Assembly (NCBI GenBank): GCA_964440915.1 | Contig: CAYTTV010000052.1 | Location: forward strand, 1 to 22,379 | Direction: 5' to 3' | Origin: CAMPJM01 sp964440915 | Lineage (GTDB): Bacteria; Bacteroidota; Bacteroidia; Cytophagales; Cyclobacteriaceae | DNA length: 22,379 nucleotides | Shown here: piece after piece, positions 1 through 7,329 of the stretch | Layout: each line of letters begins with the position of its first letter | Position numbering within the stretch: the stretch's first letter is position 1 | Translations under genes and position numbers: made by a program | Notes under the pieces: generated by a model | Database searches by the model: none | Told to the model about the DNA's origin: nothing | Seen by the model: only the letters and a program-made list of their open reading frames with translations

Positions 1-159
1 GCACTCATTTACAACACGCTGGGCGTCCCAATAGCTGCGGGTGTTCTGTTTCCGGCTTTCGGCATATTGTTGTCGCCCATGATAGCAGCTTTGGCAATGA
101 GCTTCAGCTCTGTTTCGGTCATTGCTAATGCCCTAAGATTGAGAAGTAAAGACATTTAA
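1..159 (+). CDS. C-terminal end of copper-type P1B ATPase (partial)
   Basis: This is the last 52 codons of a gene that begins outside the window and ends with TAA at 157-159. The residues YNTLGVPIAAGVLFPAFG, LSPMIAALAMSFSSVSV and NALRLR match the last two membrane helices of P1B-type heavy-metal ATPases. In CopA enzymes the Tyr-Asn and the Met/Ser-Ser pattern of these helices line the intramembrane Cu(I) site. The family exports Cu(I), or loads cuproenzymes, from the inner membrane at the cost of ATP. The N-terminal metal-binding domains and the DKTGT phosphorylation site are outside the window. The family call is therefore firm, but the exact role (detoxification versus cytochrome oxidase assembly) cannot be decided. 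A 13-bp inverted repeat follows the stop and may be its terminator. Confidence 0.9.
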   Translation, partial: ALIYNTLGVPIAAGVLFPAFGILLSPMIAALAMSFSSVSVIANALRLRSKDI

Positions 160-172
160 TATTCAGTGTTTT

Positions 173-217
173 ATGAAGAAAAGAGAGCAATTTAACACCA
201 GCGCTCTTTTCTTCATT
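173..217 (+). terminator. Hairpin after the copper ATPase, possible terminator
   Basis: Perfect 13-bp arms at 173-185 (atgaagaaaagag) and 204-216 (ctcttttcttcat) enclose an 18-nt loop, starting 14 nt after the ATPase stop codon. The 3' arm is T-rich, but no uninterrupted T run follows. Termination is therefore likely from position and shape rather than proven by a canonical U tract. Confidence 0.5.
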
Positions 218-249
218 ACATTAGTCAGCGCAATATCCTTGGCTCCAAC

Positions 250-282
250 TTCTGCAAAACAAATATCAATTCCCTATCTTTG
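250..282 (+). promoter_or_regulatory. Candidate Bacteroidota promoter for the arg operon
   Basis: TATCTTTG at 275-282 is a perfect match to the Bacteroidota -7 consensus TAnnTTTG. At the usual distance upstream (20 nt) stands TTCTG at 250-254, an imperfect version of the -33 TTTG element. Transcription would start near 289, about 270 nt ahead of argD. The -7 match alone could occur by chance in A/T-rich DNA. Confidence 0.45.
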
Positions 283-557
283 TGCAATAAATAATTTAAA
301 AGCATTCGCTTTTGTCCCCTTTATGGCCATTCTCTAGTGAACATAGGCCTATCATTAATTTTCAATCTTTTATTGATTTTTTAAGGGGTATCATCGAATT
401 AGCATCTAACTACAATGGCTGATTCACCAAAAATAATAAGCCATGCATCAAAAGCAGGTTCTTATCATTTCTTCAGCAGTAATCTCCTTCATTATAGGGT
501 TGCGTTCAATAAAAATATGTCCAACATTGAAACAACCCATTCAAAATAAATCATACC

Positions 558-1754
558 ATGACCAAACCAACTAATCAATCTCTTCATGAAATTGATAAAA
601 AACACTATCTCCCTACCTTCAATCGCTTACCAATTGCTTTTGAAAAAGGGAAAGGAACCCGCCTCTGGGATATAGAAGGCAATGAGTACATAGACATGTT
701 GGCAGGCATAGCAGTGAACAGCGTAGGGCATTGCCATCCAAAAGTAGTGGCAGCCATCCAAAAGCAAGCCGCCGAGCTAATACACATCTCCAATTTCTTC
801 GTAAGTCCGGCCCAAGTGGCTTTATCACAAAAGCTCACTTCTTTGAGTGGCTTAGATCATGTCTTTTTAAGCAACAGTGGGGCAGAGTCGACCGAAGGGG
901 CCATAAAGATAGCCCGGAAATACGCCAGCAAACATGGCAGAGGCGGCACTATCATTTCTATGCACAATGCATTTCATGGCAGAACACTCGCCACCATTGC
1001 TACTGGGCAAGAAAAATACCAAAAAGGATTTGGACCGATGCCAGCGGGTTTTGACTCTACTCCATTTAACGACTTTGAGGCCATCAGGGAAAAGGTCATC
1101 AATAACAATGAGGTAGCAGCCATTATCGTAGAACCTGTTCAGGGGGAAGGAGGTATCAATCTCGCCGATCAGGAGTATTTGATAGCACTGCGGCATTTAT
1201 GTGATGAACAAAACATTGTGCTCATTTTTGATGAAATACAATGTGGCGTAGGTCGAACAGGCAAATGGTTTGCAAAGGATCATTATGGTGTACAGCCTGA
1301 TATAATGGCCTTGGCTAAAGGCTTAGGCGGGGGCATCCCCATTGGTGCTTTTTTATGCACAAGTAAAATTGGAGCAGCCGTTGATTACGGCGACCATGGA
1401 ACAACCTTTGGAGGCAATCCATTGGCCTCTGCGGCTAGTTTGGCCACCCTCGAAACCATAGAAACAGAAAACCTCTGCGATGCTGCCCTTAAAAATGGGC
1501 AGTGGTTTATGAATCGGTTAGAGTCGCTACAAAAGGAGTTTCCCGTCATAACAGAAGTAAGGGGGCTGGGGTTAATGATTGGCGTTGAGATGGCCAAACC
1601 AGCCGCTCCTCTGCTGAAATTATTGCTACAAAAAAACGTGATCGCCAATGTGACGGCAGAAAATGTACTCAGATTTGTACCTGCATTGAACATCGAGCGA
1701 AAAGAGCTGGAGGAAGTATTGAATCGATTGACAACTTGTTTGAATGAATTTTAA
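558..1754 (+). CDS. argD: Acetylornithine aminotransferase
   Basis: This 398-aa protein is a class-III PLP-dependent aminotransferase of normal ArgD length. It converts N-acetylglutamate 5-semialdehyde and glutamate to N2-acetylornithine and 2-oxoglutarate in the cytoplasm. Visible family marks are SNSGAE (residues 105-110, PLP phosphate binding), FHGRT (139-143), FDEIQCGVGRTG (224-235, with D225 contacting the pyridine nitrogen) and ALAKGLGGG, in which K254 is the expected Schiff-base lysine. The glycine-rich GTTFGGNP segment also fits. It is the first gene of argD-argC-argJ, with argC starting 8 nt after its stop. Ornithine or GABA aminotransferases share the fold, but the flanking argC and argJ make ArgD by far the best reading. 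An N-succinylated substrate, known from some Bacteroidota, cannot be excluded from sequence alone. Confidence 0.95.
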   Translation: MTKPTNQSLHEIDKKHYLPTFNRLPIAFEKGKGTRLWDIEGNEYIDMLAGIAVNSVGHCHPKVVAAIQKQAAELIHISNFFVSPAQVALSQKLTSLSGLDHVFLSNSGAESTEGAIKIARKYASKHGRGGTIISMHNAFHGRTLATIATGQEKYQKGFGPMPAGFDSTPFNDFEAIREKVINNNEVAAIIVEPVQGEGGINLADQEYLIALRHLCDEQNIVLIFDEIQCGVGRTGKWFAKDHYGVQPDIMALAKGLGGGIPIGAFLCTSKIGAAVDYGDHGTTFGGNPLASAASLATLETIETENLCDAALKNGQWFMNRLESLQKEFPVITEVRGLGLMIGVEMAKPAAPLLKLLLQKNVIANVTAENVLRFVPALNIERKELEEVLNRLTTCLNEF

Positions 1755-1762
1755 ATATAAAA

Positions 1763-2806
1763 ATGACGAATAAAAAAATAAGAGTAGCCATAGTTGGAGC
1801 GTCGGGATATACGGGATCGGAGTTGGCGCGCTTTCTAATTCACCATCCCGAGGTTGAAATTGCCATGATTACTTCTGAAAGTCATGCAGGGAAACCATTC
1901 TCTGTATTACACCCACAGTTTTCTGGGCAATTGGATCTTCCCCTGGTGCCGGCAAAAGACGTGGCGGCTTCATCGGTAGATGTAGTATTTTTGGCCTTGC
2001 CGCACGGTGTGTCTATGAAATATGTAGCTTCATGGAAAGATAATAACTTCAAGATTATAGATTTATCGGGAGACTTTCGCCTGAGCACACCAGAAGTATA
2101 TACCACTTGGTATAACAAGGAGCATACTTTCCCATCAGGATTTGAAGGAGCAGTATATGGGCTTCCGGAAATACATAAAAATGCCATAAAAAATGCTCAA
2201 CTTATTGCCAATCCTGGATGCTATCCTACTGCTGCTATCTTGGCTTTGGCACCACTATATGCGACCGATCAAATCTTTTCAGAATCTGTGATTATCGATG
2301 CAAAATCAGGCATAACGGGAGCCGGTATAAAAGCCTCTGGCACGACCCATTTCTCTAATGTCAATGAAAACTTTTTAGCGTACGGTCTGACAAACCATCG
2401 CCATACGATAGAAATCGAAGAGCAATTGGGTCATTTAAAACAAGAGGAAATCAACGTTCAGTTTACGCCACACTTACTCCCCCTTGATAGAGGGATTTTG
2501 GCCACGGCCTACGCCACTCCAAAAGGAGAGATTACTCAAGCGCAATTGCGCAGTATTTATAAAGACTATTATAACGGACAACCTTTTGTACGATTGCGAG
2601 ATGACCTGCCTACGCTTAAAGATGTAAGAGGCAGCAATTACTGTGACATTCATGTTGCTTATGACCAACGTACCCATCGGATCATTGCCATTGCAACTAT
2701 CGATAATCTTGCAAAAGGAGCCGCGAGTCAAGCTATCCAAAATATGAATCTTATGTTAGGTTTCCCGGAAACATCGGGCCTAATGTTCAATCCTCTCAAA
2801 CCATAA
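1763..2806 (+). CDS. argC: N-acetyl-gamma-glutamyl-phosphate reductase
   Basis: This 347-aa enzyme catalyses the NADPH-dependent reduction of N-acetylglutamyl 5-phosphate to the semialdehyde that ArgD uses. The N-terminus carries the Rossmann dinucleotide motif VGASGYTGSELARFL (residues 11-25). The catalytic cysteine is C153 in ANPGCYPTA, and the conserved histidine segment NHRHT lies at 211-215. LSGDFRL (101-107) and YGLPEIH (132-138) are further ArgC signatures. Length and motif order match type-1 ArgC. The start ATG has only A/T-rich sequence before it, as is normal for Bacteroidota. It sits 8 nt after argD and 7 nt before argJ, so the three are almost certainly co-transcribed. Confidence 0.96.
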   Translation: MTNKKIRVAIVGASGYTGSELARFLIHHPEVEIAMITSESHAGKPFSVLHPQFSGQLDLPLVPAKDVAASSVDVVFLALPHGVSMKYVASWKDNNFKIIDLSGDFRLSTPEVYTTWYNKEHTFPSGFEGAVYGLPEIHKNAIKNAQLIANPGCYPTAAILALAPLYATDQIFSESVIIDAKSGITGAGIKASGTTHFSNVNENFLAYGLTNHRHTIEIEEQLGHLKQEEINVQFTPHLLPLDRGILATAYATPKGEITQAQLRSIYKDYYNGQPFVRLRDDLPTLKDVRGSNYCDIHVAYDQRTHRIIAIATIDNLAKGAASQAIQNMNLMLGFPETSGLMFNPLKP

Positions 2807-2813
2807 ATAAATC

Positions 2814-4025
2814 ATGATTAATAACATTACAAGCGTCAGGGGATTTAAGTGCTGGGGTTCACATTCAGGCGTAAAATCTATGAGAAGAGACCTGGCCATT
2901 ATCCATTCTGAAGTGCCCTGTGCCGCAGCAGCCTGTTTTACGCAAAACAAAGTGCAGGCTGCTCCTGTAAAACTCAGTCAAAAACACTTGGAGAACAACC
3001 GTGCTCAGGTGATTGTATGCAATGCTGGCAATGCAAATGCTTGTACGGGCAAACAGGGAGAACTGGGTGCCGAAGCCATGGCCGCCACAACAGCTTCCCT
3101 TTTGAACATTGCTCCTGAAGACGTTGTGGTAGCGTCAACAGGGCTCATAGGAGAGCCCTTCCCTACCGATGATATCGTGGAAGGAATAAAGGACAGTGTT
3201 CCAAAACTGTCGGACACTTCCAAAGCCGGCTCGTTTGCTGCAAATGCTATCCTCACCACCGACACTTTTGCCAAGGAAGGATTCATTGACTTCGAATACG
3301 AAGACATAACCATAAACCTAGCAGGCATGGCAAAAGGTTCTGGCATGATCCACCCCAACATGGCCACAATGTTGGCTTTTATTTGCACCGATTTCAATAT
3401 CGATAAAGACCTGCTCGATAAAACGGTTAAAGCCTGTGTCCAAGATTCATTTAACATGATCACGGTAGATGGAGACACCTCTACGAATGATATGGTTGTG
3501 GTGTTGGCCAATGGCTTGGCTGGCAATAAAAAGCTGACCTCAGAAAACGAAGCTGGTTATGCCATTTTCAAAGAAAAGCTGATGGAAATCATGATTCACC
3601 TGGCCAAACTCATCGTTTCTGATGGTGAAGGGGCGTCAAAGTTTATCGAATACAGGGTGACCAAGGCCAGGAGCAAAAAAGCAGCAAGGAAGCTGGTGAA
3701 AGCCATATCGGATTCTACTTTAGTAAAAACTGCCATGTTCGGAAGAGATCCAAACTGGGGGCGCATTATTTGTGCTTCGGGAAATGCAGGTGTCTCGTTC
3801 AACTATAAAAAAGCCAATTTATGGCTCGGTGATAAGGATCACATGGTGCTGGTGCTGCAGAAAGGAAAGCCTGCTGGTTTTGATAAAAGTTATATGAAGA
3901 AGCTATTGCGCGAGTCTAATATCCGCATCCACCTCGAACTCAATGCAGGGGAGGAAGAAAGTACTGGATGGGGAAGCGATCTTACCACAGACTATGTACT
4001 GTTTAATTCGGTTTATACTACTTAG
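2814..4025 (+). CDS. argJ: Glutamate N-acetyltransferase (ArgJ, autoprocessing)
   Basis: This 403-aa protein is an ornithine/glutamate acetyltransferase. It transfers the acetyl group from N2-acetylornithine to glutamate, recycling the acetyl group; bifunctional members also use acetyl-CoA. The self-cleavage site is in HPNMATMLAFI (residues 180-190). T185 is the expected new N-terminal nucleophile of the beta chain after cleavage at A184-T185. STGLIGEP (108-115) supplies the oxyanion-hole residues T109 and G110, and NAGNANACTG (70-79) is a further family block. The C-terminus WGSDLTTDYV resembles the usual WGCDLTYDYV, with Ser for Cys. It is the last gene of the argDCJ unit. Whether it is mono- or bifunctional cannot be told from sequence, and no argB, argF or argG is in the window. 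Confidence 0.95.
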   Translation: MINNITSVRGFKCWGSHSGVKSMRRDLAIIHSEVPCAAAACFTQNKVQAAPVKLSQKHLENNRAQVIVCNAGNANACTGKQGELGAEAMAATTASLLNIAPEDVVVASTGLIGEPFPTDDIVEGIKDSVPKLSDTSKAGSFAANAILTTDTFAKEGFIDFEYEDITINLAGMAKGSGMIHPNMATMLAFICTDFNIDKDLLDKTVKACVQDSFNMITVDGDTSTNDMVVVLANGLAGNKKLTSENEAGYAIFKEKLMEIMIHLAKLIVSDGEGASKFIEYRVTKARSKKAARKLVKAISDSTLVKTAMFGRDPNWGRIICASGNAGVSFNYKKANLWLGDKDHMVLVLQKGKPAGFDKSYMKKLLRESNIRIHLELNAGEEESTGWGSDLTTDYVLFNSVYTT

Positions 4026-4104
4026 GTGAAATAATCGACCCTCCAGGAGCTGGGCTATTGTCGTTTATCCTGAGGTTAAAGCTGCCGACAGGATACAATT
4101 AAAT

Positions 4105-4132
4105 GTGTGATCTCCATGTGAAGATATCACAC
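4105..4132 (+). terminator. Weak hairpin in the argJ-HAD gap
   Basis: Arms gtgtgat (4105-4111) and atcacac (4126-4132) could form a 7-bp stem 80 nt after argJ. No T run follows beyond a short cttt, so this is only a possible Rho-independent terminator, or simply a hairpin separating the arg operon from the next unit. Confidence 0.25.
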
Positions 4133-4209
4133 TTTAAATGAAGTCCTTTTAAACCACTTTTAACTATCTTGCAGTTGGAGAAATTTAAAACAAAACTTAA
4201 TTGAATAAG

Positions 4210-5034
4210 ATGGCACAAGGTTTACTAATAGACATGGATGGCGTTATTTATGGGGGTGATGTGATGATTCCTGGAGCAGATACTTTTATCAAAAAATTGA
4301 TAGAAAAGGATATCCCTTTCAACTTCATGACCAACAATAGCCAAAGGACGCCTCTCGAAGTAGTGCGAAAGCTGAAGAAAATGGGCATTGTGGTCAGTCC
4401 TGACCATGTTTATACTAGCGCTATGGCTACCGGTAAATTTCTCGCCAGCCAAAAATCCAATGGCACGGCCTATGTGCTTGGAGAAGGCGGCCTGCTGACC
4501 AGCCTTTATGACAATGGCCTTACCATGGTGGAAACGGATCCTGATTTTGTCGTGCTGGGTGAAGGCAGAAATTTCACCCTTGAAATGGTGCAGCGTGCAG
4601 TGGACATGATTTTGGAAGGAGCCAAATTTATCACTACCAACCGAGACCCCTCTCCGAAAAAGAAAGGCTGGCAAAATCTAGGCATTGCGGCCACTACGGC
4701 CATGATAGAAGAAGCTACAGGCATAAAAGCCTTTGTGGTAGGAAAACCTGGGCCTGTGATGATGCGCTCTGCCCGAAAAGCCTTGGGCCTGGAAACAGCC
4801 AATACTACGGTAATCGGAGACACGATGACCACTGATATTCAAGGTGGGGTGCAGATGGGCTATAAGACCATCTTGGTTTTAAGTGGTGTCTCCAAGAAAG
4901 AGAGCTTGATCAAATATGCTTTTAAGCCTGATCTCGTAGTAGATTCAGTAAGTGATATCTCGTTCCCATTAACTTGGTGGGATAAAACAGACATAGAAAA
5001 AGGAAAAGATGATAAGGCAATCCTGAACAAGTAA
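4210..5034 (+). CDS. HAD-IIA family sugar-phosphatase (NagD-like)
   Basis: This is a 274-aa haloacid dehalogenase superfamily hydrolase of the NagD/class-IIA type. Motif I is LLIDMDGVIYGG with D8 (nucleophile) and D10. Motif II is FMTNNSQ and the motif-III lysine lies in VVGKPGP. Motif IV is VIGDTMTTDIQGG, supplying the Mg2+-binding aspartates. The C2-type cap lies between motifs II and III. The family dephosphorylates small phosphoesters such as nucleoside monophosphates, sugar phosphates or p-nitrophenyl phosphate, and the true substrate is not readable. I place the start at the ATG at 4210. An in-frame TTG at 4201 adds only MNK and lacks support from the family N-terminus. It is followed after 3 nt by a PfkB kinase, so the two are translationally coupled and may act on the same sugar. 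Confidence 0.9.
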   Translation: MAQGLLIDMDGVIYGGDVMIPGADTFIKKLIEKDIPFNFMTNNSQRTPLEVVRKLKKMGIVVSPDHVYTSAMATGKFLASQKSNGTAYVLGEGGLLTSLYDNGLTMVETDPDFVVLGEGRNFTLEMVQRAVDMILEGAKFITTNRDPSPKKKGWQNLGIAATTAMIEEATGIKAFVVGKPGPVMMRSARKALGLETANTTVIGDTMTTDIQGGVQMGYKTILVLSGVSKKESLIKYAFKPDLVVDSVSDISFPLTWWDKTDIEKGKDDKAILNK

Positions 5035-5037
5035 TTA

Positions 5038-5922
5038 ATGCGTATATTATCTTTTGGAGAAATCCTGTTTGATATAATAGAAGGGGAATATTATCTAGGT
5101 GGCGCTCCTTTAAATTTTGCCGCCCACCTAGCCCAAATGGGCGAAGCATCGTATATTTTTTCCAGAGTAGGTAAAGATTCATTAGGCCAAGAAGCCTTGG
5201 ATAAAATCAAGCAAATAGGGGTAAAAAGTGATTTTATCCAACAAGATGGGCGATTCCCAACGGGAACTGTTCCTGTTACATTTAAAAATGGGCAACCTGA
5301 TTATACGATCCTCCCAGATGTGGCCTACGATTTTATTGATTTTTCGGAAAGCGAGGTATTTTTAAATTCGCTAAATTTCGATGTGCTCTATTATGGTACG
5401 TTAGCCCAACGTCACCCTATTGCCAAAAATGCACTACAGGAGCTTGTCAATAGGAAAACATTCAAACATATATTTTACGACATCAATCTGCGCAAGGACT
5501 GCTACACACCTGCGGTTATCGAGCAATCGCTTCAACATTGCACCATTTTTAAACTGAATAATGAAGAGATAGCTATCGTAAGCCAGCTATTGTACGGCCA
5601 GGAATTCACCATGGAAGCGTTCCTAAGCATCCTAACCAAAGATTTTCCAATAGACATTATCGTCATCACTGCCGGCGCTAGTGGCTGCTATGTATATGCA
5701 AACGGGAATTTGCATTTTATCAAAAGTTACTCTACACAAGTGGTTGACACAGTAGGGGCTGGCGATGCTTTCAGTGCAGCATTTGTTAGAGGCTACGTAA
5801 GGCATCATGATCCTCTCAAGGCAGCGGACATAGCCAATAAACTAGGGGCTTTTGTAGCGGGTTCCCGTGGGCCTATCCCTCCTTATTCACCTGAAATAAA
5901 AAAAGTCTTAGGAAACATTTAA
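5038..5922 (+). CDS. PfkB-family carbohydrate kinase (fructokinase-like)
   Basis: This 294-aa cytoplasmic ribokinase/PfkB-fold kinase transfers phosphate from ATP to a sugar. The first signature is GGAPLNFAAHLAQMG (residues 21-35), which contributes to sugar binding. The second is DTVGAGDAFSAAF (237-249), with the anion-hole GAGD and catalytic base D243. FYDINLRKDCY (146-156) and the KLNNEE segment (172-177) are typical of fructokinase-like members. The start overlaps no upstream codon but lies only 3 nt after the HAD phosphatase stop, which argues for one mRNA. Fructose or a related ketose is the most probable substrate by resemblance. Other PfkB substrates (ribose, 2-keto-3-deoxygluconate, tagatose phosphate) remain possible. 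Confidence 0.88.
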   Translation: MRILSFGEILFDIIEGEYYLGGAPLNFAAHLAQMGEASYIFSRVGKDSLGQEALDKIKQIGVKSDFIQQDGRFPTGTVPVTFKNGQPDYTILPDVAYDFIDFSESEVFLNSLNFDVLYYGTLAQRHPIAKNALQELVNRKTFKHIFYDINLRKDCYTPAVIEQSLQHCTIFKLNNEEIAIVSQLLYGQEFTMEAFLSILTKDFPIDIIVITAGASGCYVYANGNLHFIKSYSTQVVDTVGAGDAFSAAFVRGYVRHHDPLKAADIANKLGAFVAGSRGPIPPYSPEIKKVLGNI

Positions 5923-6066
5923 TCATGTTTCACTATCCAAGGCCTGTCGTGATCAATAGTTTTCTCTTCTTCAGCATTGGTTTTCGCTAACCAAGACCTT
6001 ATTACCTCAACCCCCAAACAAACTATAATGATATAAAACAGTTCTATTGAACGATAATGTCTTTTT

Positions 6067-6924
6067 ATGGGCAAAGAAAAATCAATAAAGGCATCTTGGC
6101 AAGAATACGCCCGTGGCTTAGCCGGGGGGCTGCTCTTTAGCTTTCCTGTTTTGCTTACCATGGAGGTGTGGCAAACAGGCTATAGATCCCAACCTTACCA
6201 GTTGATTATCGGGATAGTGGCCACTTTTTTTCTGTTGATGGCCTATAACCGTTATGCAGGCATGCATCCTGAAGTCAATTGGAAAAGTGTAGCCATAGAA
6301 TCTATAGAAGAATTGGGCATAGGTTTATTGGTTTCATTGGCAGCTTTGCTCATCATTGGGCAGATCAAATTGGGTATGTCTGCTGAAGAAATCATAGGAA
6401 AAATAATTGTAGAGGCCATGTTTGTTTCTATAGGCGTTTCTATAGGTACTGCCCAACTAGGAGATGAAACTGAAGACGAGGAGGAGGAAGAAACACAAGA
6501 AAAGGAGCTAGAAAAGCAGGAAACCCCTAGGTCGGGCAAGCTTTCCATGGCAGCGCTAGCCCTATGTGGAAGCATAGTGATTGCAGGAAATGTCGCCCCT
6601 ACCGACGAAGTAGTTGTAATTGCACTCGCGGCAAGACCATCCCAGCTGTTGGTTATGGTGATCATATCTCTGCTCTTTAGTGTTCTCGTGACATACTTCT
6701 CCGAGTTTAAAGGAGTGGGTGCAAGGGACAGAGAAGACTGGATATATCATATGATATACGATACCAGCTTGTGCTATATGATAGGTTTGGCAGCCTCCGC
6801 TTTCATGCTTTGGTTCTTTGGCCGCTTCGACAATTTAAGTTTTATCAATATTTTGGCAGAGTGTATTGTTTTGGGAATAGTGGCATCACTAGGTGCTTCG
6901 GCTGGGCGATTATTAATTAAATGA
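6067..6924 (+). CDS. TIGR02587-type integral membrane protein, function unknown
   Basis: This 285-aa polytopic membrane protein has about eight hydrophobic segments (near residues 16-34, 43-61, 84-101, 113-131, 159-190, 191-211, 234-251 and 258-280). The N-terminal pattern YARGLAGGLLFSFPVLLTME followed by VWQTG is what I associate with the TIGR02587 family, whose members are found next to TIGR02588 proteins. That arrangement is seen here too, with 13 nt between the genes. A striking acidic stretch (about 132-152, rich in Glu/Asp with runs of five glutamates) separates the two membrane halves and is predicted to be a soluble loop. No transporter, enzyme or receptor motif is recognisable, and I assign no function. 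The family identification comes from memory of motif and pairing, not from a search. Confidence 0.8.
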   Translation: MGKEKSIKASWQEYARGLAGGLLFSFPVLLTMEVWQTGYRSQPYQLIIGIVATFFLLMAYNRYAGMHPEVNWKSVAIESIEELGIGLLVSLAALLIIGQIKLGMSAEEIIGKIIVEAMFVSIGVSIGTAQLGDETEDEEEEETQEKELEKQETPRSGKLSMAALALCGSIVIAGNVAPTDEVVVIALAARPSQLLVMVIISLLFSVLVTYFSEFKGVGARDREDWIYHMIYDTSLCYMIGLAASAFMLWFFGRFDNLSFINILAECIVLGIVASLGASAGRLLIK

Positions 6925-6937
6925 GACAGAAATAAAG

Positions 6938-7318
6938 ATGGAAAAGAAGAATGTTTTAGAATGGACAGTTTTTTACATCGGCCTAGTCATAGTAGTAGGG
7001 ATATTGGGCTATCTTACTTATTTATCGGTGGCATTCGAACCTTCTCCTCCTGACATTACCCTAGTTTATCGCCACGAACCATCCTCAAATGCTCCTTACC
7101 GTTTTCATATAAAGTTAAAAAATGAAGGGAATGAAACTGCGGAGGAAGTCCAAATAGAACTGGTGGCCATGAAAAACAACGAAATGGCAGAAAGTGCTCT
7201 CTTAGACATCCCCTTTCTACCGCGGCAATCAGAACGAGAGGGTTGGGTCATACTGACCCAGGATCCCGCTCTGGCAGATAGTCTCTATGCACGTGTTATA
7301 AGCTATAAAAAACCTTGA
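6938..7318 (+). CDS. TIGR02588-type membrane-anchored protein, function unknown
   Basis: This 126-aa protein has one N-terminal transmembrane segment (about residues 9-31, WTVFYIGLVIVVGILGYLTY) followed by a soluble domain of about 90 residues. The soluble part (ITLVYRHE, YRFHIKLKNEGNETAEEVQIEL, LPRQSEREGW) has the alternating pattern of an Ig-like or CARDB-like beta sandwich, including an N-E-G-N turn typical of such folds. It probably faces the periplasm. It follows the TIGR02587 partner by 13 nt, so the two are expected to be made together and may form a complex. No catalytic residues are evident. Its stop is only 11 nt from the stop of the convergent dehydrogenase gene. Confidence 0.78.
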   Translation: MEKKNVLEWTVFYIGLVIVVGILGYLTYLSVAFEPSPPDITLVYRHEPSSNAPYRFHIKLKNEGNETAEEVQIELVAMKNNEMAESALLDIPFLPRQSEREGWVILTQDPALADSLYARVISYKKP

Positions 7319-7329
7319 TGACTCATGCA

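Larger units (their letters stand above)
160..557. other. 398-bp intergenic region: terminator, arg promoter, long leader
   Basis: No gene of ordinary size is visible here. The region holds the hairpin at 173-217, a promoter-like element ending at 282, and then about 265 nt of A/T-rich sequence before the argD start. A weak short hairpin with T run lies near 361-382 (tcaat, ctttt, attga, then six Ts). Two overlapping small reading frames, 415-549 (44 codons) and 443-574 (43 codons, with one hydrophobic segment), occur in the leader. Neither is convincing as a gene on its own. If the promoter assignment is right, the arg mRNA has a long 5' leader that could hold regulation. Confidence 0.5.

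Noticed and set aside
3005..3526. 173-codon minus-strand frame inside argJ
   Set aside because: Entirely antisense to a well-supported argJ; it mirrors codon bias of the real gene.
4201..4209. TTG start three codons earlier for the HAD phosphatase
   Set aside because: Family members start immediately before the LLIDMDGVIY strand, and the ATG at 4210 fits; a TTG start is not needed.
7319..7329. Shared terminator in the 11-nt gap between the convergent TIGR02588 gene and the dehydrogenase
   Set aside because: The gap is too short for a stem with T run, and no hairpin is visible in the adjoining coding ends.
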